Source: Acridotheres tristis (lineage: Eukaryota; Chordata; Aves; Passeriformes; Sturnidae). From it: a stretch of 64,000 nt of DNA. The position numbers and the translations under genes were made by a program. The notes beneath the pieces are model-generated. The model saw only the letters and a list, made by a program, of their open reading frames with translations. It did no database searches and was not told the DNA's origin. This document shows positions 10,454 to 61,095 of the stretch, piece after piece. Where the stretch lies: positions 806,001-870,000 of the forward strand of contig CM072884.1 in the NCBI GenBank assembly GCA_037013685.1. The letters run 5' to 3'. Each line of letters opens with the position of its first letter. The first letter of the stretch is position 1.

Positions 10454-13400
10454 TCAGGACATCTCTGCCAGCAGCTCTTCCAGCTCTGGTCGAGACTTCA
10501 GTCGGCTCTTGAAATCGGCTTCTGTGTGCTGTGGAGGAAGGGAAAAGCACCACAAATCAGGATCACACAAACCCTTTCCCTGCTTCCAAAGGGAAAGAAA
10601 ACATTGGGAAATGTAACCATACCTGTTTCATCAACAGATGGACCCCCTCAGGCTGGTTACTCTGAATGATTTCCAGCAGAATGGGAGCAAACGTTGAACT
10701 CAAACCACGTATCTGAAAGCAGAAATAACAGAGCTGCACAAGAACAATCCCAGGACACTCTGGGTTGGAAGGGACCTTAAAGATCATCCAGTCCCACCCC
10801 TGACATGGGCAGAGATTCCCTCCACTATCCCAGGTTGCTCCAAGCCCTGTCCAACCCAGCCTTGGGCACTGTCAGAGACCCAGAGGCAGCCACAGCTTCT
10901 CTGGGCACCCTGTGCCAGGGCCTGCCCAACCTCCCAGGGAACAATTCCTTCCCAATATCCCATCTAACCCTGTTTCTCCAGTCACCCATCCCCAGACATG
11001 ACTTTTCTATCTTTCATATCCATTACTCAGCAAAAAATAGGTAATAAATCTTTTGCCTCAAACAGAGAGCCAGGAAATCTTCCTGGGCTTCCAGTTTAGG
11101 AGCAATACTCAGCAGAAAAGATAATTAGACTTTTTACTTCCATTTATGCCCAAATGATGCCTTCCATCTGTTAAATGTTTGAGGAGTTTGGGGAGCCTGT
11201 GATGGAAAGTGCTGCAGCAGTGGCTGCAAATCCCAGCTCCTACCTGGACAACCCTCTGGTGGGTGGTAAGGACTGCATCCAGCTGCATTTTGGATCCCCT
11301 CTCTTCCAGGAACAGCACCTCGTTGGTTTTGGTGGGCATGGCGTAGCTGCAGGAGCCAGAGGGCAGTGCTTAGGACAGGTAGAATATCGGCACTACTTTA
11401 TAGGGATGAAACAACCTCCACAGCAGAGAATGGGGAAGGAGATGAAGTTTTTATGGGAAATTAATTATGCAAAGGATGTATCTTGCAAATCAGGCACTGG
11501 CAGAGGCCGAGTGTTTTGCTGGAAGGAGATAAGGAGGAAGCTCTGCAGCACTGCTGCCTGCAAAAACCTGGATTAGCTCCAAACACACCAGCCTGAGAAC
11601 TTTTAACTTTTTCATAGTTCAAGAAAAGCAACAGTTCTGATTTGTTCTGTCTTTTGGGACAGAGCTAAAACGTGCTGCTGCAATGCACTACTCCAAATAT
11701 ATTGTTTACACCTCAGATTTAATGAGAATGTGACTGGGACTGGATCAGCCTCCTCATCCTCATTCCCACAGCTACATCCAAGCTCCATCCTACTGCCTGC
11801 CTCTTCCCTTAAATTTCCAGTCTGAAGGGCAAATCCTTTCTTTCTTTCTCTACACACTGAACCACGTACATCCTCAGAGGGTACAAGTGAAAACCTCACA
11901 TTTAGAGAGTCACCACTGTTTTTATTCCCTGATGGTAGCTCATGGCTTTTCCTAGTGCCTGCAGCTGCCTGGGAACACTTCAGGCACCAAGGTGCTGCCT
12001 GAATTGCTCAAGCATTAAAACCAATGGAATGGCTGCTGGAATACACCTGTTTTGAAGAATAAGGGTGCTCCTGAAGCATCCTCTTCTCAACTGAAGCAGC
12101 AGGAAGCTCACCCAGCACCTTCAGGGTTTTCCCAAGCTCATTCCAGTTTGGAAAACCAGGGTGGTGTGCAGAGCCTGGATCACAGACCACGAAGGAAAAC
12201 CAGCAGCAAATGTTAGCTATTTCCAGGCTCTGCACCCACAGGCTATAAACCTTATCCTCAGGGGAAGGAGATGTAACAGCTGTTTCTTTCCTGGAATCTG
12301 CTTAAGTCAATGCCTGAAAAACTCAACTTTTCCTCATGTAAATAAAGCATCCAAAATTGTACAGCTACAAAAAAAGGAGAACACAGGGCAGGCGAGAGGC
12401 TCAGATTTACATCCAAACGGGAATCTCTCAGGGAGATTTGAGTGTGCTGTGATGTGCAGAGGGTTATAACCCAGAAGGACAGATTTCCTCATACCTCTCA
12501 TTGACCTGGATCGAGAGACGGTTGCAGAGTCTATGGACATACTGAGCAAAATGCTCCACCAGGCACAGATCATAGGAAGTCATCTGGATGTTGATATCTC
12601 CATACTGGTACTCAGTGCCTTCACTGATCTCTTTCATCTGCACTTTTTCTTTTCTCCTCTTTGGAACCTGTTTTCCAAAAGAAAATACAATAAAATAAAA
12701 GTATCTGAGAATAAAGGTTCAGCTTTTGGATAGCATCACACAGAAAAGACACTCATGCTGTGATTAATTTCTTCAGGAGGAAGAAAGAACAGTTAAACCA
12801 GTAGAAATAAACCTGCTGTTTATTTCAGTTCCTGCCTAAAAGGCAGCTGACTTCTTGTTGTTTCCTCCTTCCACACAAATGGATCTATTTCCATTTCTAA
12901 GTTTCAGGGAATGTGAAAAGGTTATATGCAAGTAAAACCTGCTCACAATATTCTGGAATAATTCAGGTGTTAAACTCTTCATCAGGAAGGGGCTCCTCCC
13001 TTCCAAAGTTACTGTTTTAGTTTAATTTTGTTCCAAATTACCTCCTTCAAAATGTGTGTTCACAAAACAAACTAACTTTCTCCCATTAGTTGTTAAAATA
13101 GTCCCAACCCCCACAAAAAAAGCTCCCTTAAAAAAAACTTCCCTCTAAGTTTCTTCTTCCCAAATCAACCCATCAACAGTTACTCACTTCCACAGGAATG
13201 TACTGGACAAAAGGAACTATTTCTACAGTGTGGTGAGTGGGTACTTGTTGGAATCATGGAAGAGTTTGGATTGGAAAGAACCTTAAATCTCATCCCATTC
13301 CAACCCCCTGCTGTGGGCAAGTACACCTTCTACAATTCCAGGTTTCTCCAAACCCCATCCAATCTGGCCTTCTGATATGAAGCATCCATAGGCTTCAGGA

Positions 13401-14411
13401 AAGCAAAGTACCTTGGAAAGCAAGCACAGAGGGAAGTCCTTCTGCCTACCTCCTTTGGGAGCAGGTATTTAAATTTCCCAATTCCATGTGTAGGTCGGGA
13501 CCTGTAGGATCTGTGGCAACCCAGGAGTGCATCACCTGAAAAAGAAAGCAGAGCAAACATTTTTCCAGCTCAAACAAACATCTACAGGTGCTTTGAGAGC
13601 CCCAAATTATGATCACGTAACACCACCATTGGTGCCACTTGCTTAGCCAAGAACAGGACAAAAAAGAAGAAAAGGTTAGAAAAAAAACATATGGAAGTGG
13701 CAGAGCTCTGGTAATTTAGCCAGTCCAAAATTGGCTAAAAAAAACCCAAAGGAAACACAAGTGCTCCAATGTTTATTATTTATGTGAGGGAAGTGTTTAA
13801 TATTTATTTGAGGGAATCAAAACTAGATTGACAACAGACCTTACCTGCAGCACACAGACGGTTTTCTCTGGCTATTGCTGCTCTGTAGGAAACAAGATAT
13901 TGATTAAAAAATCTGTAAGAAACAAGATAGTAATTACCAATTCTTATTTCCCTCACGTATGGAAAAATATGTGGTCAATGTCCTTTTGCAAAGACCCTTG
14001 CAAAGGCACGGCCTGATCCCATCAGCACAAAGACTCCCCTTTTTTCCCATCCCACAGACCTTTCAGCTCTCAGCTCAAAGTCTTACCTAGAAGACTTGGC
14101 AAAAAAAAAAAAAAAACCAACAACAAAAAACCCAACAGTTTCTCACCTGCTGAGGGTGAACACCTGCCTGAGCAACGCTCCCTTCTCCGAACACAGCACC
14201 TGCAATGGTTAAAACACAAGAGCGTGGCAGATCTGCTCGGAATTTCCATCCCACACTTCCTTCCGAAACTAAACCAGGGTCGGATCAAGACCTCCAGCAG
14301 CAGGCCTCAGCTATCCCAAAGCAACTCCTCCATTTCTCTTCCTCCCTTTCCCTCTGTCCCCCTGTCCTTCCCCGTGGCCATCCCGGCTACCTTCGGCACC
14401 GCCGCCATCAT
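10454..14411 (-). CDS. MRPL48: MRPL48, mitochondrial large ribosomal subunit protein mL48, complete, 8 exons
   Basis: Component of the 39S mitoribosomal subunit, related to the uS10 fold (family knowledge). Minus-strand coding exons: 14391-14411, 14147-14199, 13845-13882, 13450-13535, 12495-12667, 11244-11346, 10623-10712, 10454-10528. All joins are GT-AG and in frame, giving 639 bases, 212 residues plus TGA, equal to human. Landmarks: MMAAVPK start; [72 protein letters not shown]-terminus LEELLAEMS. The N-terminal ~60 residues are basic and poorly conserved, as expected for a mitochondrial presequence. Two adjacent ATGs start the frame; the upstream one (14409-14411) is used here, the second is equally possible. 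Exon 3 is only 38 bases. Confidence 0.97.
10752..10978 (-). mobile_element. CR1 LINE 3' fragment in MRPL48 intron 6
   Basis: CTGGGTTGGAAGGGACCTTA, AAGATCATCCAGTCCCACCC, CTCCACTATCCCAGGTTGCT and GGCAGCCACAGCTTCTCTGG are the reverse complement of a CR1 3' end. It begins about 40 bases upstream of the acceptor of MRPL48 exon 7. Confidence 0.92.
13255..13378 (-). mobile_element. CR1 LINE 3' fragment in MRPL48 intron 4
   Basis: GGAAGAGTTTGGATTGGAAA, then AACCTTAAATCTCATCCC and CCATCCAATCTGGCCTT, is a diverged reverse-complement CR1 terminus between exons 4 and 5. Confidence 0.85.
14101..14116. repeat. A16 homopolymer in MRPL48 intron 2
   Basis: Sixteen consecutive A bases followed by an A/C-rich tail, about 30 bases downstream of the exon 2 donor (as T on the coding strand). 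Confidence 0.9.
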
Positions 14412-14945
14412 CCGGCGCCGCGGTCCGTCACTCAAAGCGGTCCCCCTTCGTGCCTCGGTGCGCTCCCACTCGGCTCCCCCCGTCCCGCCGCTCCCTCTCT
14501 GCGTTCCGCCCACCGCTTCCTCTCGGGAATTCTAATTTTCGGTCAGCTCCCCGCTCTGCCCACCGACGACTCCCGTAGGCAACAACTTTTGGACAACCCG
14601 CGGTACTGGCGGGGCCTTGGTGGCCTGAAGTAGGCACCGGAGAGAACGGGGAGAGTGCGGGTATGTGGGGGATAATGGCGGACAGCGCGCTCCTGCCTGC
14701 CCATATGCAGCGGACAGCACCACCGTGCGGCAGCGGCTGCACAGCGCACCCTGCCCTGCCCTTATCACCGCACGCCCCGCCCCCCGGCCTCGCACACTGA
14801 TTGGTCTGCAGCCACGTCCATCACGGCGCGGCGGCCATATTGAGTGTGGCATGGCCACGTGGCGCTCACTGAGGGTGGCGCCGGCCCCGCCCCAGCGTGG
14901 TGCAGCGGCCCCCTTGAGAGTGGCATCGCGGCGGCCATTTACTCA
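14412..14945. promoter_or_regulatory. CpG-rich promoter region of MRPL48
   Basis: High CpG density directly upstream of the MRPL48 start. Visible words: GCCCCGCC GC-boxes near 14775, CACGTG E-box at 14856-14861, and two copies of CGGCGGCCAT (near 14829 and 14931) reading ATGGCCGCC (YY1-like) on the minus strand. It extends further than one promoter needs and ends at an A14 run (14962-14975). A second, plus-strand transcript starting here is possible but unproven. Confidence 0.55.
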
Positions 14946-14975
14946 GGTCTTTAGTACAATTAAAAAAAAAAAAAA

Positions 14976-17523
14976 GGAAAAAAATTTACAATCACGAAAT
15001 CCTAAGCGTAGGTAGGCTGGGCTGGCGAGGACCTCCTCCCTGATTTCCTAGTGGGAGAGCAAGTGAGCATGGAGTCTGCCTGGGAAAAGATGGGCCTGTG
15101 GTCCATCTGCCTGCCAGGCCTGACAGTCTGGAGTTGGTTCAGGAAAACCCATCCCGTGTCCAACTGCCTCTTTCACAAAAACCTTAATTTCCCACAGGCT
15201 CTTTTCTCTCCTCCTGGCTCCCTTGTCTCCAGTCTGGTTCCCCCTTCTCCCATAGCAGACAGCCCACATCCCTGAGCCCCCTTCTTGGAGCTGTTCCCTG
15301 CCTGGGAGCTGGATTTTGAGTCAGGATTTCCAGCTCTGATGACTGCTCCAATTAATCTTGCTGGAGCTGTCAGCGTTCCTGATGGACTTTCTCCCTCCAG
15401 TTCATCCACGTGGCAAGTTCATTTCCTGCTCTGACATTCAGCCTTGCATTTCTGAGTGTCTGGAGCTCCGGACACACATTGGACACCCTTGATGTCCATC
15501 TGTGTTGGACACGGAGACAGAAGGAATGTCAAGGACAAGGTTTGTGTCTCCACCTGCCCAGCGCATGGAGAGAGCAGAGGGGATCCATGGCACCTTTGCT
15601 CCACAATGCAAGGACACGTGTTCCCAGCTCCAAGCTGTGTTTTCCTAGTGCTCCCGGGACGTGACAGAACTGCACACGTGGATGTTATCCTGTCCTTTGA
15701 ACCCACCTGGCGAGCCCCAGGCAGGGCCAGCCTCGCAATGTTGCTTGACTAAGGATCATTGTGGAGTCTGAGCTTGGTTAAGGCCGGCACTCCCACTCCA
15801 GGAAACCTGAGCTTCTCCTCCCGTGATCTTTGAAGCCCCAGAGGAAACTGAGGAGGAGCTGCTGTGACTGGAGGGGGCTGGCTGGTCCTTTATTTGTAGA
15901 GGAAGCTGTGATGAGCACCACGATTAAGAGCAGCTCGAGGATGACTCCTAATTCCCTGCCCTCCAATGCTGTGTGCCTATGGAGTGGGACTGCACCCCTT
16001 AATTCCCTCTGCCCCTCCTGGGGACTCACTTTTCTTCCACCCACACAACGTGGCTGAGGAGAGAGCGTTGCCCCAGGCTGAGTTTGGGGTACGGCAGTAA
16101 CAGATTGCAGGGATCCCCCCTCCCAACGCGTTGTTGTCTTCTGTGTCTCTCTGAGAAACGAGTCGAGTCCACCTCTCCACTGAGGCATGTCTCTGACATC
16201 TATCATAGATGGATACATTTTAAAGCCAAAAGGGACTGTTAAATCAGGGAATTCACTCTCCTGCACGTTGCAGTTGATAGGTTTCCAGTGACTTACGGCT
16301 TTATGGAAGCAGATCACTCCTCTCTCTGTGAAAGCATCTTTCTCGCAAAGGCTCCTCTCGATTTTCCCTGGATACAAACATAGTGCTGCTCTTGGCAGCT
16401 TGTTCTGGTGGCTGGGCACCCCCTCTGTTAGGACACAGTCCTTATTTCCAACTGGAATGTGCCTTTCTTTGCCTTTTACATCCTTTTGCAGCCAAGGAGC
16501 CGAATCCCTGTTGCAGGAGCACAACTTCCAAACATTTTTGTAACATTTACATGGAGAAGCTGAGGTGACTTGATGACTTCCTTTTTCTGCACCACACTAA
16601 AAAAAACCCAGGAAGCTTTTCCTCCTTTTTAAGGCTTCCCAGGCCTTTCTGCCACTTCTTTTCAGACTCATCCAATGATGAAAACAATCAAGAATTGTTC
16701 AAATAGACCTTAGAAGAAAACCTGTTTTGTGTGTCTCCTCCTCTGCCTTCAGCTGTTTTCCCTGGGACCGGCGGGGAAGATCCTGGAATGCACCCTGACA
16801 CAAAAACAAGGACAATATCTGTATTTAATATCTGAAACCATGTCAGGCCAGTCTCTGCCAGCCTAGCTTCCCTTTCTCCATGGTGCAGGAGAGCAGCCAC
16901 ACAACCAGTGTGGAAGCATCCCAGATGCCAGGTGCAGAACTGGATAGGAGATTCTGCTCATATCTATTAAAACTTGTTTAAATTTAACCACCTCATTAAA
17001 GACACATTTTCCTCTTTTAGTTCTTTGGTACGTCAAGACTTGGGTGAAAAACCCCAACCCTTGGTGAAGCAATTAATCACATTGAGAGAGTATAAATGAA
17101 ACGATCGAAAATAGAAAGGCTTTCAAAACTAAACACGTAGCAGATGCCATTTCCCTGACTATCAGAGCAGAGACGCTCTGGAACAATCTCCCAGCCAAGG
17201 TTTAAACAGGAGGGGCCAGGATCCACCTGGGAACCTCCTAAACCACTGAACTTTGAGGGCAGAGTGGGGAAAAACGCGCAAAAAATAGTGAAAAGGAAAC
17301 CCGGAGGTGGAGGGCCCTCAGCTACTGTCAAAGGATGACAGTGGAGATCACCGACCTTCTTTGCAAACATCACCCTGCTGCGAGGGATCAGATATGCTCC
17401 TCTGAAAGGAGAATTTGTATCAGTTTAGAATAAAGCCTTTGGTTTTAAGGACTTTGGTGGTTCCTGCGTCGCGCCCGTGAGGCGGGCTGGGCACACCTTG
17501 CAGCCCTTACCCCGATGCTGAGG
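14976..17523. other. Intergenic region between MRPL48 and RAB6A
   Basis: No conserved gene is known here in the human order. Most of it is unremarkable mixed sequence. It contains one long minus-strand open frame (15778-16596, listed separately). Elsewhere I see only short frames without recognisable motifs and no clear CR1 copy. Confidence 0.6.
15778..16596 (-). other. Unidentified 272-codon open frame, cysteine-rich with a hydrophobic segment
   Basis: I do not recognise this protein. On the minus strand the frame is open from just after a stop that coincides with an acceptor-like TTTTTTTTAG (16597 upward) to a TAA at 15778-15780. There is no ATG until the middle (GFKMYPSM), so if real it is an internal or terminal exon, not a complete gene. 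Four cysteines spaced CX29C-X11-C-X12-C, with HWKPINC at the end, loosely resemble a sushi/CCP domain. A Ser/Thr/Pro-richer stretch follows (QTQPGATLSPQP), then a hydrophobic segment, LGVILELLLIVVLITA. An internal strong donor-like GTAAGT and a GTGAGT suggest the true exon limits, if any, are shorter. It could also be a decayed retroviral frame or chance. Confidence 0.3.
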
Positions 17524-17703
17524 ATGTGAGGGTGGCGAGGCCCTGTGCCCACAGAAGCTGTGGCTGCCCCCGGATCCCTGGCAGCGCCCAAGGCCAGGCC
17601 GGACGGAGCTCGGAGCAGCCCGTCCCGGTGGAAAGCGTCCCTGCCCGTGGCAGGGGGTGGAACTCGACGATTCTCCCCGTCCCTCCCAACCCAAACCATT
17701 CCC
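17524..17703 (+). mobile_element. CpG-enriched CR1 LINE 3' end just upstream of RAB6A
   Basis: AGAAGCTGTGGCTGCCCCCG, GATCCCTGGCAGCGCCCAAG, GGTGGAAAGCGTCCCTGCCC and TCCCTCCCAACCCAAACCAT match the CR1 3' end in sense. Many CpG sites are retained. It ends about 265 bases before the RAB6A ATG. Confidence 0.9.
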
Positions 17704-57512
<39,809 letters not shown>

Positions 57513-59485
57513 TACCATGTGGCTTCCACCTTTCTCCAGAACATCACTGCTTTCCCTCCCTGTCCTCTTCATTGACTGCAGTGTGAATATTGGCTTGAAC
57601 CTTCCCCTTTCCGTAATAACGTATCGCAGTTCATCATCGCTGGCTGTCTCGTGGAGATGATCTTTAGCTTCACAAGCACACCCCACACACACACACACAC
57701 ACCAACAAAATGTCAGTGTCTTCATTATTTATAAGAAAAAAAAAAAAGCCAAAATATTCCACCGTATTCTAGGTATAACTTTAAAAAAAAACAAAAGCAA
57801 AAAAAAAAAAATCCAAACAAAAAAAAAATAGGTACAATTTCTTAATATTTGTTCCTTTTTTAATATGTTATGATATTGCACTTTGAAATGATGGCAACTG
57901 AGTAAGTTTGGAATTGGACCTAGATGAGATGTATGTGCAGAAGAAGGCTTGCAAATCTGACCCATTGGATTTCTCTCAGAAACTGGGAATGCGTAGACAG
58001 CAGGCGGAATCATGGGGGGAGGCAGCAGATGCCGAGGGTTAAAGGCTTATCCTTGATAATTAAACACAAATTAACCCCAAGCTCTTAATTGTGTTGAGCA
58101 GAGTCTGCCTGGTGTCCAGACCCAGCCTGGCCTTGGCAGGGGTTTGACACTCCCGGCTGCTGGAGCTGGGAATTCTCGCCCAGGCAGCGGGGACACATTT
58201 CCAAGGAAGCATTACTGGGAAACAAGGATGGGCTCTTTGGGATGAGTGGCTTCTGGAGGATTTGGGTGGGGGAAGGAAAGGGGTGGATGTGCATTAGCAA
58301 AACACTTGCAGGAAACAGGGAAATAAGGAGTGCAAAATGAATTTTCAGATCTTTTTTTTTTTTTCCTTTTTAAGTAGAACGCCAATGAAGTGAATTATTA
58401 CTGCCTGAGAGATGGGACCGTAACAGTTCAGCTGTTTGGAGGAGAAAGCATTTTGCTTCTTTGTTTTTTTTAGGGGAAATATTGAAAACAGGACCGGCAC
58501 TAAAAGCTGCCAAAGCCGATTGATACCTTGGAAATTTGGGAGAAAGAGGGAAGAGCAGCTGGCTGCCCCAGCAGAGGGGGAATGGCACCCGCTTTTCCAG
58601 AGCGTGGGCATAAGTTGGTGGGGAAGGGGTGTTTACTTTGATCCTACAGAATCTTAGTTGAGACATCTTAGATGGAAAGGGAGGGACTTGAGTAGGATGG
58701 AAACCAACTTCTGATTATGCAGATTTATGCCTTTATTTTTTAGGTTTGTTATTATTTTTTTTTTATGTTCAGTCTTCCAAGTTGGTTTAGTTTGGTTCTC
58801 TAGAGCTGTATAGTTTGGTTAAATAATTAGTAATTTAGTTTTCTATGGAATTAGGCTCACAATTAACCTTTTTTTCTTTGATATTTATTTCTTGGCTTTA
58901 ATTTTTTTACTCTTCTCAGTGCTGATTTTGTTGTTTTCCTTTGGCTGAGGAATCTGTGTAGAGCTTTGCTGATGTTGCGAGATGTAGCTACCCAAGAAAC
59001 ACGGAATGGAACACACTAGAAGTGCACCCTTTTAATCTTTACTAGTCATTGTGAAGTTGCTGTGTAAGTTAATAAACACAATTGTAAATACATTGTTTGC
59101 TGGGCGACTCTGGCCGAGTTACAGTGCAGGAAGGAATTCTCGAGTCTGTGTTGCGATTGCGAATTAAATGGACAATTGCAAGGGAATATTCAGGCTCCTC
59201 CTTGGTTCTCTTCTGCCCCTCTCTCTACCATCTAAAATAACCATCTGGGGGAGAGGAAGGGAATCGTCCTCACCACTACTTTCCCCAGGAAGTGGGCATA
59301 AAAGAGTTGGAATCATTCATTCCTGAGGTGAATGCCAGGCTCGTGCCCTGCCCTGGGTTTCTAGCAGCTCTGCACAACAATAACTTAAAGGCAGAACGAG
59401 ATGTAAAAGTGCTTTTCTAATGCAATATTAAAGGCGAATTTTTTTGACGTGGCATGTCTTGAAATAAACATCAATGATATGTGAC
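57513..59485 (+). other. RAB6A: RAB6A 3' UTR with two candidate poly(A) signals
   Basis: Long A+T-rich 3' UTR. AATAAA occurs at 59071-59076 (AGTTAATAAACACAATTG context) and again at 59463-59468, so two ends near 59090 and 59485 are plausible. A (CA)n run lies at 57684-57702 and several A-runs at 57730-57830. Confidence 0.65.
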
Positions 59486-59681
59486 AAAGGATCATTCTTT
59501 ATTTAAAAGAAACTCTCTGGGGGAAGGAAACCTGGCTGCTTTTCCTTTGTTGTACTGTTCTTAACCGTGCTGAAATGCTTCATCCTGCTGCTTCTTCCTT
59601 TGCTTTGGTTTGCTTTTTTCTCCTTTGGTTCTCCGTGGAGCTTCTGTTGGTCCTCATTTGGCTGCTGTTCCCCACGAGCAC

Positions 59682-59686
<5 letters not shown>

Positions 59687-59713
<27 letters not shown>
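59687..59713. repeat. T27 homopolymer
   Basis: Twenty-seven consecutive T bases, the longest homopolymer in the window. Confidence 0.95.
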
Positions 59714-60973
59714 GCCTTGCTTCTGATAGAACCAGCCCCCTCTGCTTCCCACAGTCCCAAGCTTTAAGCACTGGATTTAAGGAGCTGGCTCAGCCCATAC
59801 GGGCTGTGATGGACCAGCAGCCTGGATGCTTTTCCTGGAAGACCTGAGAGCAGGTTTGTCCAGAACTCGCTGGAAACAGAGGTCTGGAGAGCAGCATTCC
59901 CACAGCTCTGTGTTCAGCACGGCCAGGGGGCTGCAGGAGCACAGATGAGGCCGTGGTTTGGCACTTGCAGGCGATGCCCTGAGGCTGCTCAGCACAGCCA
60001 GGTACGTTCGGTGCATGTCCTTGCTGATAGCCCGTGCTTAACCTGACCACAGGGCTCAGTCCTGTCCTTGTCCCAGTTTTCCAGGGAAAACACGCTTCCA
60101 AGGTGAGCACAGCAGCACTGTGGTCTTTTTTTGTTGTTGTTTTTCTTTTGCACCATCCATCCATCAGGTTTTAATTTTATTTTACTCCATGGATGTGGCC
60201 AGTGGAACCATGGGAACAGATGATTTTTAATGCCGATTTTTGTGCGATTTTTTGAGTGAAGGTCTCGGCTCTGTTTCTTTTCTCCTCCCTGCTCTGGCTT
60301 GCTTGTTGTACAGTCCATCATGCAGCTATTCCATGCCTCACGTTTTGTCTTGATAAAAGTAGTTGAAGAAATTGTGTAAGGGGAAAAAAAGGTTCCTTTT
60401 CTTCATGTTGGAATGTCACTGGTACCTCAGCTCTGTTTGATAATATGAACCAACAACAACAAGAGAACAAATCCTTAGTGCTTGAACTAAATAAATACCT
60501 GTCTCATTGGAAAGCTCTGGGTCTCTTCTCTCAGCACGTCCAGCGCAGGTGGGAGGTGCAGCTCCTCACGGGGGACTGAAGTGCTGCTTTAGGAGGCTTT
60601 TGTGAGGGCAGGAAGTTTTGGGGAGCTCGGTTTCAGAGGGGAGGTGGTGCAGGGCTGTGTCTGCTGTTGCTGCGGTGTCTCTGCCATTGTTTCCAGCGCC
60701 CGAGGAGCGATGCCGGGGATGGAGCTGTGCCTTTCTGCTCCTTTCCCGCTCCTTGCAGCCAGCTGCTTCCTCCTGTCCCTTCCCAAAGGCACCTTGGGCG
60801 GCCTCACCACTGCCTCGGCTTCCCTGGGACACGGGTGCACCAAGCCCAGCTTCCCTGAGGAGGAGCCTCCTTGAGCCTCCTTCTTGCTGGAGATGGCAGC
60901 CAGGTCTGCGGGGCCGGGGAGGTGAGTAACACATGCTCCTGGGTGAGTTACCCTTTGTTTTCCCGAAGGAGAG

Positions 60974-61095
60974 AATCGTGGAATCACAGCATGGTTGAGT
61001 TGGAAGGGACCTTAAAGCCAATCCAGTGGCACCCACTGCCAAGGTGGGCTTCCACTAGCCCAGGTTCCTCCAAGCCCCGTCCAACCTGGCCAGTG
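60974..61095 (-). mobile_element. CR1 LINE 3' fragment
   Basis: AATCGTGGAATCACAGCATG, GTTGAGTTGGAAGGGACCTT and CCTCCAAGCCCCGTCCAACC are reverse-complement CR1 3' sequence. Confidence 0.9.

Noticed and set aside
59503..59760. Possible processed pseudogene tail (poly-T on the plus strand)
   Set aside because: Sequence on either side of the T27 run resembles no gene, and no target-site duplication was seen by eye.
60566..61042. 158-residue minus-strand frame
   Set aside because: It begins within an antisense CR1 fragment and shows no family motif.
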